Assembly: GCA_030280995.1 (NCBI GenBank)
Contig: JASXTE010000014.1
Span: 20,315,650 to 20,379,649 of the forward strand
Source of the DNA: Hemileia vastatrix
Lineage: Eukaryota > Basidiomycota > Pucciniomycetes > Pucciniales > Zaghouaniaceae
Length of the DNA stretch: 64,000 nt
Direction of reading: 5' to 3'
The notes under the pieces are model-generated. The model did no database searches, had not been told where the DNA came from, and worked only from the letters and a program-made list of their open reading frames with translations. Shown piece by piece: positions 45,685 through 58,150 of this stretch (its first letter is position 1; the number at the start of each line of letters is the position of its first letter). A program made the translations under genes and the position numbers.

Positions 45685-48600
45685 AGCCCCTCTATTGAAT
45701 CTCATGTAACATTTCTTGTTACTTATTCAGTTACTTCAGGTAATTCTGGAAGAGGAGATGAGACTGTGAGACCAGTAGAGGCTGAGAGTAGTAGACAAAT
45801 GGTTCAATATTCTAATGTACTTGATCCTTTGGTTTTGATTGCTACTTCAATGATAAATCCTGATATGGCTATTATTGATGAGACACTTGATACTGAGTTT
45901 TATTAGAATCTGGAAAGTTATTCTGTTTCCCTATTAATAAATACTGTAGATGTAGCTAACATTAATTATGAATATTTGAGGGATATTATTGTTAAACAAA
46001 ATCATATAATTAACAACATGCAATTGACTCAGAAATATAATAGTTTGTTAACTGGGCAGGGTTATCAAGCATTGAGGAGTGAGTTACAGAGATTTTCTGA
46101 TGATTTGTTTAATTACAAAGTAACTCATGAAAAGAAAGTTGCTTTATGGAAAAATATCAAAAATGATTTGTCTAAATTAAAAGATGATGTGTCCATCTGT
46201 GGCTAGGAGCTAGAAGGACATAAGATGAACTTAGAAAGATTGAGTAACCATTATTCATCTTTACAAAATAAGAATTAGTTATCTTTTGCAACCATTAATG
46301 AGAATTTATCTAGTATTCCAAGAGTAAAGACTAGGTTAAAAACCATTGAAGAGAAATTGAATTCATTTTTATATAATCAAAAGTTTTCTGAAATTTCTTC
46401 AAAAGAACCTGTTGAGCAGGATACCCCAATTTTACCTGTTTGTAGTTCATCCAAAGTAAAATTAGTGCCAGAAATATCTGTTGATACCACTGAGTTTCCA
46501 TCAAAAATTTATGATGTACCTGGATCACCAATAGAAGGATTAAACAATGATATTAATTCCCAAATGGAGAAGTTACAGATCCTTCTCACTCAGAAACAAG
46601 CTTGTAATAAAGAGACTACTTCAAATCAAAAGAATTGGCCAAAACTTGACCAGTATCCAACATTTGATGGTGACTCTTCCTCTGATTGGCAACAGTTCAT
46701 TTTCAGGATTGATAATCTAAAAAATTCTTACAAAATCCCAGATGAGGAAATTGTCTCAAAATTAATTTCTTTATTTACAAATGTATCCCTAATGTGGTAT
46801 GAATCTGTTCTCTTGGATAAAAATGACTACTCATGGGAACATTGGAAAAAATTAATTAAATCCCAATTTGGTGGTTCCAAGTTTAGATTAGCTCAAAAAA
46901 GCAATATGAAGAAACCAGATATAGCTCTTCTACTGAAAAAACTATTTAATTCTTGATGAAACTTCTGAAAATCTTGAGGGAAATGGACCCAGATATGGAG
47001 TTTGAGTTATGGAAGGACAGGATCCTCTATAAATTACCTATGTCTCTAAGAGACTTAATAGTTGCTAGGACTGAGTCCTCAACGGAACCTTCTTCTTTCA
47101 TTAATACTTGTAATGTGATCCTTCTAAACAACAAGTATGATGCTAGAAGATTCATTTCTACAACTTCATTGGATAAAACCTCCAATTACCAACAAAAACC
47201 TCTGGAAAAGGTTGGTAAACGTTCTGCCCCTGTTGCACCCAAAAAGTATGCAACAAATAATTGCTTCAAATGCAGTAAGCCTTGGAAGAAAGGCCATATT
47301 TTTGACAAGAAGATACATCTTGTTGAGCAATCAGAGGAACATGCTGATGACACAATAGCACTGGATGAAACTTCAAGTGATTGTGCCAGCAATATCTCAT
47401 ATGAATATCACCAGGAAATATTAATGCTGGAAGAGGATATTCATTATTTAAATAATATTGAAATTGAGAATGATGATTTTTCTACAGTAGAGGATGCTGA
47501 GATCATAAAAAACCTTGAGGACAACTCAATTATTATTGCCCCTCTCAAGGCACCAGTCTTAATCAATGGAAATAGCATTGAGGTTGTCTTAGATTCTGGA
47601 GCTGGAGAAATTTTAGTATCTGAAAAAGAAGTTGCTTCAGTGGACCAAGATTATAAATCAAAACTTATGCCTATCATTTCTGAGAATTGGAGAGGTTATG
47701 GCTCAGTTTTGTCCCCCATTGGTAAATACAAAGCCACAGTATTTTTCAAAGATAACCATGGTTTTTTAAGATCTATATGTGATTTTGTTGTCATTAAAAA
47801 TGATAAATTGAGTTGTTGGTTCATTGTGGGAAATAACATTTTAACCAAATATGGCATAAAATTAGATCCTTCAAACCAATGCTTTACAATGGGGATGAAT
47901 GGGAAGAGAAAATTTAAAAGTTCCTTCCCCAAGAAAAATTATTAACACCAGGATTTAATACATGCCATTCTTTAGTTCAATATAAAGGAAGATCTACAAA
48001 ATAAATGCCTGCCCTTGTGTCTGAAATTGAAAATTCTTCTTATGGAGAACAACTTTCTGGCGAGGATAAAGATTCCATCATTAAATTGATCAAATCTTTT
48101 TCTATGGCCTTTGCTCATGGATCACATGAATTAGGATTCCTAAAAGAAGAAATGAAGCTTTCATTATCTTGCCCATTGACAGAAATACCACCTACTTAAA
48201 AGAAGAAGCCTTATCCAGCTTCCCCCACAAGGAGAAAATATATTGAAGACAATATCTCTACCCTTTTAAAAATGAATATTATTGAAAAGGTAGTTGAAAC
48301 ACCTAAACATTTTTTATCTCACCAGTACTAAATTCTTATGAGAAATATAAAGCCAGGTTATGTGGTGATTATAGAGCATTGAATACTTAACTTTTGATGA
48401 TATCTATCCTTACCCAGAATTAGCTCTATTTATGCCATCCTACAAGGTGCCAAATATATCAGCTGTTTGGATGGTAATAAGGGAAATCACCAGGTACCTG
48501 TTGAGAAGAATTCTCAGAATTTTCTAATGATTTCTACTTATATGGGTATTTATAAGTATATTAGGATGCCATTTGGCCCTAAAAATTCCCCTTCAGTTTT

Positions 48601-50984
48601 TCAAAAAGTTATGGATAACACATTCCATCAAGAAATAGTTGAAGGATGACTGATGGTTTATATTGATGATATCATTATATTATCTAAAACATTTGAGGAC
48701 CATCTTAACCACCTGTGTAAATTTTTCCATAAGATGGATGAGATAGATATGACACTGGCTTTGAAGAAATGAAAATTTGGTTTTCATTCCTTAAAAGTTC
48801 TTGGTCATGTTGTCTCAGGTTTACAGATATGTGTTGACCAAAACAAAGTGGCAGCCATACAACAGGTGAACTATCTTACCTCGGTTAGAGAGCTACAGAG
48901 TATTTTGGGAATGTGTGGATACTATAGACAGTATATTAAAAATTACCAAGTCATAGAATTACCCCTTACCCAACTGACTAGGAAAGATGTTGCTTTTGTC
49001 TGGAATAGTGAAAGATGAAGAGCTTTTGACACTATGAAACATTGTTTGATGTCAGCACCAATTCTTGCTTTACCTGACTTTAATCAACCATTTGTTTTAT
49101 CCACTGATGCCAGTTTTATTGGTCTTGGTGCTGCCCTCCTTCAGAAACAAGTGATGAATGATAATGTATCAGAAGTAGTAATTTGTTATATCTCAAGAGC
49201 CTTGAGAAATATTGAATTTAAATATGGTGCCACTCAACTAGAATGTTTAGCAGTATTATGGGCTCTAGAGAAGCTACATTATTACCTGGATGGCCAAAAA
49301 TTTGAACTTGTCACTGACTGCAGTGCAGTTAAATCCCTACTAAACTTGAAAACACCTAACAGACATATGTTCAGATGGCAACTGGATGTTCAAGAATATA
49401 GAGGGAGAATGACAATAATTCATAGGGCTGGTATTGTTCACTCAAATGTGGATATGTTATCAAGGTTACCTTTTCCAAATGATGACTCAAATCCTGCATA
49501 TGTTTCTGAAGATGAAATTTTTCATATTCATGGGATATATGTGGTTGATATGGAGGAAGAGCTATTACAGCTTATTCTGGATTAATATGATAAGGAAACT
49601 AACTTAAAAAAGTTATGTACCATATTAAATGATCCAAAGAATGCTTCAATACAATAATTAATTAAAACCCTTCCACCAAAGTACCAGAAGACTTTGGAAA
49701 AAGGTAAATTTTCAATTGATGAAGGCTACCTCTATTATAGAAGTAAGTTGAGTAATGTTATTGTTATTCCTCCTTCTATGAAAGAGTGATTCTTTCCAAA
49801 AATAAAAAAGATTTACTGGTAAAAGAGCTGTATTAATGAAACATATTGAATATCCTGATGCACCATGGCAGGTAATAAACCTGAACTTTGTAACAGGATT
49901 ACCCATTTCCGGCTGGAAAAGACAGTTATAACTCTTGTTGGGTTATTGTGGATAGATTCACAAAAATGTGTAAATTTATCCCCATCCACAAGGATGTTTC
50001 CACTAAAGAATTAGCCTTCTTATGGTAGTCTCATATGTTTAATACTGCAGGTTTTCCTAAGGCCATAATCTCTGACAGGGACCTTATATTTACTTCTGAA
50101 TTTTGGATGTCTCTGATGGATGTTTGTGGTTGTGATCTAAAACTTTCTACTGCCCATCACCCCCAAACTGATGGATTAGCTGAAATAATGATTCAGACTT
50201 TAGAGGACATGATAAGAAGGTATTGTGCCTTTGGCCTTGAGTACAAAGACAATGACAGATTTACTCATAATTGGGTTACCCTACTTCCTGGGTTGGAATT
50301 TGCTTATAATAGCAATGTTCATTCTGTTACTCAGAAAAAGCCTTTTGAGCTCTGGCTGGGATATGTTCCAAATACTCCTGCCCAAATTCTCAATAATAAA
50401 ATACCTAAATTGGAATTACATCCTGGTGTAAAATCTTTTCTTCAAATGCAACAACTTTGCAGAAGTCATGCTCAAAAATGAATTGAAAAATCCTTTGAAT
50501 ATGAGAAAAAGAGATGGGACAAATCCCTTAAAGAATACACTTTTAAAAGGGTGATGAAGTACTGATCTCTAAAGTCCACTTCAATTTACAAGGTAATAAC
50601 AAATTGAAAGACCCATTTGTAGGTCCATTTGTCTTCAGAAGAATGGTTGGTGATAATGCAGTTGAAGTGATTTTGTATTCTCCATATGACAGAAAACATC
50701 CTTTTTTTCCAATATCTTTTGTGAAACCTTACACATCCAATAGTGATTTATTTCCCAAAAGGAGGGGAAGACCAAAAAAGACCCCAGATGAAATCACTGA
50801 GACAGCAGAAATCAATAAGATTCTAAATGACAGAATAGTTACTGCTGAAAAAGGTACTGAATACTTATTGATATTCAAGAATAAATCTTCAGAATATGAT
50901 TCTTGTATACCTGGGAAAGAGATATCTAATCTTTCTACTTTGCTAAAGAAATACAAAATGAAAAAATCATATCATTTTTTTATT
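45679..50984 (+). pseudogene. Copy A3 Gag-Pol, heavily degraded
   Basis: Colinear with A2. The Gag coiled coil (with TAG at 45904, 46204 and 46276), capsid core (QKNWPKLDQYPTFDG, 46630-46900), knuckle with its second Cys site changed to Phe (KGHIFDKK), protease (LDSGAGEILVS), RT with YIDD near 48660, RNase H (STDASFIGLGAAL), integrase and chromodomain are recognisable. About 130 bp covering the HHCC finger are deleted at 49790-49800. Many TAA, TAG and TGA codons and frame changes show long inactivity. The AT-hook RRGRPKK and chromodomain survive. Confidence 0.88.
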
Positions 50985-51004
50985 GTTTTTTTAGAGTGAG
51001 TGAG

Positions 51005-51807
51005 TGTCAGCCAGGCTGCTAGACTTACCCAGTAAAATAATTAATTATTTACTGGGATGAAGCCATGCCTTATTATTTTTATTTTTATTAATTATAATAT
51101 ATTTACATTAAATTTACTTATAAAAAATTAACTAATTAAAAAAAAGTAAATTTAGCAAATAATTAAAATTAATATTAAAATTTCCCTTATATTTTTATTT
51201 TCTAACACCGTGCTCAATGACAGGTTAAGAGAAAAAAAATTAATATTAAAATAAAAAATTTTAAATTGAAATAAAATTTAATATTCAAATACAAATAAAT
51301 ATATACAAAAAATTCAAATTACTTATTTAGAATTGACATTGACAGTAAATTTTAAATAAACTAATTTACTTCTGTCATATACAGTAAATACACTTTTCTG
51401 AAACCTTCTTTTTGGAACAACCTTATTATTTGAAAAAAAAATTCTGGGATATTCTTTTCTTCTCTCATACTACTGTATTTAGGATTTTAACACCATGCTT
51501 TGTCTCTCCTTTGCCTATATAAGGCCTCCTTTTCTGGTTGTTTTTGATCATTCTTTACTTACTTATTATTTTATTAAACCAATTTATTATAATCATATAT
51601 TTATTACTACTTATTGTTTTTAGTATTTAATTATAGTAATTCTAAATCATTAATTATAATAACTATAAAAAGTTTTATCTATTTCAATTTAGTAAAGTAA
51701 ATAAAAGATAAATAAATCGTACCCTTGACTTTGAAAATCCAAAATACCCCTATCACCACCGTTGGACCTCCATTAAAAATCTTCTAGACCAAAAGGACCC
51801 TTTGACA
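51005..51807 (+). mobile_element. Copy A3 3' LTR
   Basis: About 803 bp, beginning TGTCAGCCAGGCTGCTAG and ending CCTTTGACA, with TATATAA at 51516-51522. The polypurine tract AGAGTGAGTGAG lies just before. It differs from 31222-32022 at many sites, so A3 is older than A2 and C. Confidence 0.85.
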
Positions 51808-52233
51808 TTGCTGCTGTCTAGCAGTGACATTTGTTGCTTTTTTTCATTATTTTTTGTAAATGTTTGGTTCAATTTTTAAAAACTCTCCCTGACTTTTCAC
51901 AGCCAAAACTGGATAGTACATGGCATTTCATAGCATTACTATACAGATTTCACTGTGTAAGTTTCAAGGATATTTTCAAAGCTGCATTTAGCATTTCTAA
52001 TATAGCTGTACTCACTCAAAAGAAATATGATAGAAGTGGTGTGTAAGGGAGAGAATGTGGAGCCAGCATTAATATGGAGAGCATCATTAATGGGCTGGAA
52101 GAATGGCAGTAGGATGAAATGGTATCAAAGCTGGCATTATGATAGGGAAAGTATTTGGATGAAACAACCACACATAGAGGAAGTAATGGTGGGCATTCAT
52201 TTAGTGCCTGGAAAAGGGAGGAAGGATTGTGAT
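51808..52233. other. Flank of A3: repeat remnant and unassigned DNA
   Basis: 51808-51850 matches the end of the 110-bp array at 30528-30570. The rest has an open stretch (52027-52254) with no family resemblance; I do not call a gene. Confidence 0.4.
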
Positions 52234-53727
52234 TTTCAGGCTGAGGTCAAGTAGAAAGACATTAACTAGCTTGAATGTTCAGTTTTCAAGAAGATTTTAA
52301 TGGTCCTATATGAATACTGCAGTACAAATCCAATAAGTATTAAAATGTAACTCAATATAAGGGTCTCAGTAATTTAAATCTAACTAATTATATATATGGT
52401 TTACAATCTTATATTTGGTAGAAAATTAGATTTAATAATTCAAATACTATTCAAAGACTAGATAAGTGCTATTTATATGTATTGTAATTTTATTGGTTAT
52501 ATATTTGAATTATAATGATAAAGAATCTAGAAAACAATACCAAAAACCCCCTCCTTTTATATGCAATAACTTCCCCAATGAACCCCTTGATTTACCAGCT
52601 CTATACATGATTAATGATGCCTCATTCTAACTAATAGAAATGTTCAACAACATAAATAGTGACCAATAACATAATTATAATGATATCACACACCAAAATC
52701 CTGCAGTAATAGGGATAATCCATCAAAAATAAGTTATAAGCAAAAAAGAGAGTATATGCATGTAATACATTTAAAATAAAAGACTAAAAGGGAAAATTAA
52801 GACTAATTATTACTCCATATTAAGGGGGATTAACAGTAGAAATGATGGGGCTAATCATGACATTATACTATGTGAAATCCCCATTCAAAAATAACCAAAA
52901 TTGACTGAGAAACCACTTAAAAATCCAAAAAAGGGTGTGAGATGTGGGGCAACTACATGCAGTCCTTGGAAGGCGCTTGCACAGGTAAATCCTTGAATAA
53001 TTTGGGCAAATTTAAGTGTGGTAGTGAAGTAAAGTGCCAAGTTTGAGGTTTTTAATTGAATTAGTGCATATAATAAGGGTCAATGCATTTGTAATTAAAC
53101 TAGGACACTAAATAAGCGCTTGTTGTCTATTTTAGCATGTTTCCACATGGTGTAAATAGAACGTGGGGTAATTATAGTGTTAAAAATCTAAATTTTCTAA
53201 AAATGAAGCTATTCAAATGGGAAAAATGCAGTCAGTATGTGGCCAGTACACAGAAGCCATTTCTGGCATAAAAAACACCAAATTTGAAAAGTGTTATTTT
53301 TATGCATTTGAGTAGCCAAATCAATAGCTCTTAATAAGAAAAATTGATCTGTAAAAGCGCATTTTTAATATTATTAAATTTATAGCGCATATAGTCAACT
53401 TTAAGTGATTTACAGCACATTTCTTGTTTTTCACATAAAACAATGGAAAAACAGCTTTAAGTCTACTTAAAAATTATGTAGCCTTATATTTAAGATTCTT
53501 AATACCATCCTTAAATATTCCAACTTAATATTAAGTACATAAGACTTATAAATAAGTGGATATATGCGTGTATATAAGGTGTTATAATGGCATATTTTGT
53601 ATATTATCATAAATTTACTTATGTGTACTATTTTTGTACTCTAATTTATTGATCCCATGTATATTCCATGTTTTTAACATAACTTATAAGTACATTTTAC
53701 TCACTCCTGAGGATATCTAGGCTGAAA
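52234..53727 (-). mobile_element. Solo LTR, A1 class (empty site of the A2 target)
   Basis: About 1.49 kb, read leftward from 53727 (TTTCAGCCTAGATATCC) to 52234. It aligns with 3991-4513 joined to 13918-14886, and has a single uninterrupted GAGAGTATATG at 52750 where A2 is inserted in the A1 LTR. No internal region follows, so it is a solo LTR. Confidence 0.82.
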
Positions 53728-55099
53728 GTGATCATGATGTTACCAGGAGAAAAGAGGGTGCACAAGATGAGAGTCCGGGAAGATATCTGTCATCAGGGCA
53801 TTATGCTTGAAGAATGGTGAATAAGTATGAGTTCCTCCACCCTATTACAGAGGATTTATTGGCCATACTTGGAATCACAAAAGTAACAATAGTTTAATTT
53901 TATTGTCAATTGGAATTCTTAAAATATTTTTATTTTATTTTCTTCTCCTTTATTTCCTTTGTTTTGCTTGTTAAACTCCAACACTTTGTTTGCCCAAATT
54001 TCCATAAGTGTTTATGACTTTTCTGGATCAATATTTCTTTCAATCCACACTTTGCAGGAAAAAGGACTCAAGAAACTTCTCCTTCCTGCAATTTTTGTTT
54101 TCCATACCCTTTTTTTATCAATTCATGACTAGTTCAAAAATATTTGTATCAAGACACATGCAATAGCCTTGCACACCAAAAAAAAAAGAAAGAAAGAAAG
54201 AAAGGAAAGGAAAAAGTGGAAAAAATATATATATTTTTTTACAACATTGCTTTTTATCTTTTGGGGGAATAAATTCATCTTTACCCTGAAGTTGGATTTC
54301 AATATGAAACTTTTTTTATCCAGATGTTATTTAAAGTTCAATTTTCTTTCTATTGGGGTTGCATGAAACCAATTCACACATCTAATAAAAACCTCTCACA
54401 TTTCTAGTTAGATAAATTTAATTATACTCACCAGTTTCCATTCAAAAAATGCCACAAATAAACTTTATACTCATTTTCTCTCAATTTTTTAAACCATTCT
54501 CATTCAAACATATTAGCTTCAAAAATGTTTTTCATGGATTTTTTAAATAGAAATAAAGAGTTCTTTGAAATAAGTAATAGTTAAATCATGCTCACATCCT
54601 ATAGTGATAATCTATATGTGGCTAAAACAAGTTCTTTCCCATAGATCCTTAGCCTCAAAAGAGGTCCTAATTATTATCTTTCCTGAGCGGTGTTCCATGT
54701 TATTCATTTTTTATATTATGCTTCAGGATACTGCCATTATACCTCAGTTAGAATTATGTACACAGGTAAACACACTGAAATTTAATGTCTTTTAATGAGT
54801 AATCCTACAAGTTTTAAACAAATGAAAGCTAATCTGTGGTGATCTAGTTCTGGAAAGTTTTCTAAATGTAATTTAAGTTCACTTTTAAAATGAATAAGTT
54901 TTGAATAATATACTTAGCTGTGTATGTAACAACAAAAACTTGACTACATTGGTCAAGTAAATATGGTACAATATATATAGAAAAGTTTTGCTTGCATGCT
55001 GCATCTTGTATCAATGAATTTATAGTGTTGTTGACTATTCAATAGATCATTCACAAATGTGTTTACTAATCACCAAAAAAAAGAAGAAGAAGAAGCACA
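53728..55099. other. Unassigned interval
   Basis: AT-rich with a short AAAG microsatellite at 54180-54213 and a GAA run at 55082-55095. I see no convincing gene. Confidence 0.4.
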
Positions 55100-55360
55100 C
55101 ACTACGCAATATAGGGGGTGGACTTGCTAGCAAGTCCTCAACCTGAACTCAGATGGAACTCAGATGGAACTCAGACTGAACTCAGACTGAACCCATACTG
55201 AACTCTACTTGAACACCCACCTAAAACTGTTCTGCTGAGTGGTGTTCATCCCTGATTGTATGGTTCCTTTATCAATAGCTCAATGTGTGTTCAATCTATG
55301 GTGAGTTTGGGTCCAAGGTTGCGGACTTGCTAGCAAGTCCGCCCCCCATATTGTGTGGTG
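55100..55360 (+). mobile_element. CACTA-like MITE with palindromic ends and 11-bp repeats
   Basis: A 261-bp element starting CACTACGCAATAT; the other end, inverted, starts CACCACACAATAT. The ~38-bp inverted repeats differ at only four sites and each ends in a perfect palindrome, GGACTTGCTAGCAAGTCC (55120-55137 and 55323-55340). Next to the left end are about seven 11-bp units beginning GAACTCAGA (from 55146). ACA flanks both sides, the 3-bp duplication expected for CACTA elements. There is no transposase. Confidence 0.75.
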
Positions 55361-55379
55361 ACAACAATAAAAAAAGCAG

Positions 55380-55931
55380 AAAAAAAAGATTAAAAAAAAA
55401 ACTAAAACTAAAAACTAAAAAAAAAAACCAAAACTAAAAACTAAAATAAATAAATAAATAAATTTTAAAATTTTAACATTTTAAAATTAATGAATTAAAA
55501 AATTGAAAAATTAAAAAATTAAAAATTAAAAATAAGAATAAAATAATAAATTAATAAATTAATAAATTAATAAAATAATAAAATAATAAAATAATAAAAT
55601 AATAAAATAATAAAATAATAAAATAATAAAATAATAAAATAATAAAATAATAAAATAATAAAATAATAAAATAATAAAATAATAAAATAATAAAATAATA
55701 AAATAATAAAATAATAAAATAATAAAATAATAAAATAATAAAATAATAAAATAATAAAATAATAAAATAATAAAATAATAAAATAATAAAATAATAAAAT
55801 AATAAAATAATAAAATAATAAAATAATAAAATAATAAATTTAAAAATTTAAAAAAATAAAAAAATAATAATAAAAAAATAAAAAAAATCAAAAGATCAAA
55901 AAAAAAAATTTACAAAAAAACAAAAAAAAAA
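55380..55931. repeat. A-rich microsatellite, ATAATAAA octamer
   Basis: About 35 nearly perfect copies of AATAAAAT (8-bp period) at 55565-55840, with flanking degenerate A-rich runs. Open reading frames here are repeat artefacts. Confidence 0.9.
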
Positions 55932-55932
55932 A

Positions 55933-56176
55933 CACCACACAATATGGGGGGCAGACTTGCTGGCAATCCAAAACCTTGGACCCAAACTCACCACAGATTA
56001 AACACATTGAGATATTGATAAAGGAACCATACAATCAGGGATAAACACTCAGCAGATCAGTTCTGGGTGGGTGTTGAGGTAGAGTTCAGTATGGGTTCAG
56101 TCTGAGTTCAGTCTGAGTTCCATCTGAGTTCAGGTTGAGAACTTGCTAGCAAGTTCACCCACTATATTTCATAGTG
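55933..56176 (-). mobile_element. CACTA-like MITE, second copy, inverted
   Basis: A 244-bp relative of 55100-55360 in the opposite orientation. Ends are CACCACACAATATGG and, inverted, CACTATGAAATATAGTGG. The terminal palindrome is intact at the right (ACTTGCTAGCAAGT) and degraded at the left. The 11-bp units (inverse of GAACTCAGACT) lie next to the right end. Confidence 0.72.
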
Positions 56177-58054
56177 AAAAAAAAAATCAAAAATCAAAAA
56201 TTCAAAAATTCAAAAATTAAAAAATTAAAAAATCAAAATATCAAAAATTCAAAAATTCAAAAATTCAAAAAATAAAAAATTCAAATATACAAAAATACAA
56301 AATGACAAAAAATCTAAAAATCTAAAAATCTAAAACCTAAAAATCTAAAAATCTAAGAATCTAAAAATCTAAAAATCTAAAAATCTAGAAATCTAAAAAT
56401 CAAAAATCAAAACATCAAAATTACCAAAAATCAAAAAATCAAAAAATCAAAAAATTAAAAAATCAAAAAATCAAAAAATCAAAAATTCAAAAATTCAAAA
56501 ATTCAAAAATTCAAAAATTCAAAAATTCAAAAATTCAAAATTCAAAAAATCAAAAAATCAAAAAATCAAAAAATCAAAAAATCAAAAAATCAAAAAATCA
56601 AAAAATCAAAAAATCAAAAAATCAAAAAATCAAAAAATCAAAAAATCAAAAAATCAAAAAATCAAAAAATCAAAAAATCAAAAAATCAAAAAATCAAAAA
56701 ATCAAAAAATCAAAAAATCAAAAAATCAAACAATCAAACAATCAAAAAATAAAAAAATAAAAAATAAAAAATAAAAAATAAAAAATAAAAAAATCAAAAT
56801 GTCAAAAAATCAAAAAATCAAAAAATCAAAAAATCAAAAAATCAAAAAATCAAAAAATCAAAAAATCATAAAATCATAAAATCATAAACTCATAAAATCA
56901 TAAAATCAAAAAATCATAAAATCAAAAAATCAAAAAATCAAAAAATCAAAAAATCAAAAAATCAAAAAATCAAAAAATCAAAAAATCAAAAAATCAAAAA
57001 ATCAAAAAATCAAAAAATCAAAAAATCAAAAAATCAAAAAATCAAAAAATCAAAAAATCAAAAAATCAAAAAATCAAAAAATCAAAAAATCAAAAAATCA
57101 AAAAATCAAAAAATCAAAAATCAAAAAATCAAAAAATCAAAAAATCAAAAAATCAAAAAATCAAAAAATCACAAAAACAAAAATACAAAAATACAAAAAT
57201 ACAAACATACAAACATACAAAAATACAAAAATACAATAATACAATAATACAATAATACAATAATACAATAATTCAAAAATACAAAAATACAAAAATACAA
57301 AAATACAAAAATACAAAAATACAAAAATACAAAAATACAAAAATACAAAAATACAAAAATACAAAAATACAAAAATACAGAAATACAGAAATACAAAAAT
57401 ACAAAAATACAAAAATACAAAAATACAAAAATACAAAAATACAAAAATACAAAAATACAAAAATACAAAAATACAAAAATACAAAAATACAAAAATACAA
57501 AAATACAAAAATACAAAAATACAAAAATACAAAAATACAAAAATACAAAAATACAAAAATACAAAAATACAAAAATACAAAAATACAAAAATACAATAAT
57601 ACAATAATACAATAATACAATAATTCAAAAATTCAAAAATTCAAAAATTTAAAAATTCAAAATTCAAAAATTCAAAATCACAAAATATCAAAAAATCAAA
57701 AATCAAAAATCAAAAAATCAAAAATCAAAAATCAAAAATCAAAAATCAAAAATCAAGAATCAAAAATCAAAAATCAAAAATCAAAAATCAAAAATCAAAA
57801 TACATAAATCTAAAATCTAAAATCTAAAATCTAAAAAAATAAATCAAATATCAAAAAATAAAAAACAAAAAACAAAAAACAAAAAACAAAAAACAAAAAC
57901 AAAAAACAAAAAACAAAAAACAAAAAAAAAAAAAAAAACAAAAAACAAAAAACAAAAAACAAAAAACAAAAAACAAAAAACAAAAAACAAAAAACAAAAA
58001 ACAAAAAACAAAAAACAAAAAACAAAAAACAAAAAACAAAAAACAAAAAACAAA
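56177..58054. repeat. Mosaic of A-rich microsatellites
   Basis: Successive homogeneous blocks: AAAATTC and ATCTAAA words (56200-56400), the 7-mer TCAAAAA (56530-57165), the 6-mer AATACA (57180-57600, with ATACAATA sub-blocks), AATCAAA (57690-57800) and the 7-mer ACAAAAA (57860-58054). Period and motif change sharply between blocks. There is no gene. Confidence 0.92.
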
Positions 58055-58150
58055 CACCACAGGAAATCTGGGGGTGAACTGCTAGCAGTTCCCTCTATTT
58101 GAAACTATCAGGAATTTGTCAGGAAACTGTTGGGAAACCATCCTGAAACT
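58055..58150 (+). mobile_element. One end of a third CACTA-like MITE
   Basis: CACCACAGGAAATCTGGGGG is followed by the palindrome GAACTGCTAGCAGTTC (58076-58091) and about five 11-bp units of GAAACTGTCAG type (58099-58153). The other end was not found. It is a diverged relative of the two copies upstream. Confidence 0.6.

Noticed and set aside
48640..50490. TGA read as Cys or Trp in A3 (several TGA fall where A2 has Cys or Trp)
   Set aside because: A3 also has TAA and TAG stops, frame changes and deletions, so it is a pseudogene; families B and C show ordinary stop use.
55559..58060. Long ORFs of FYYFIILL, FLYFCIFV and FCFLFFV repeats on the minus strand
   Set aside because: They are translations of A-rich microsatellites with no other support.
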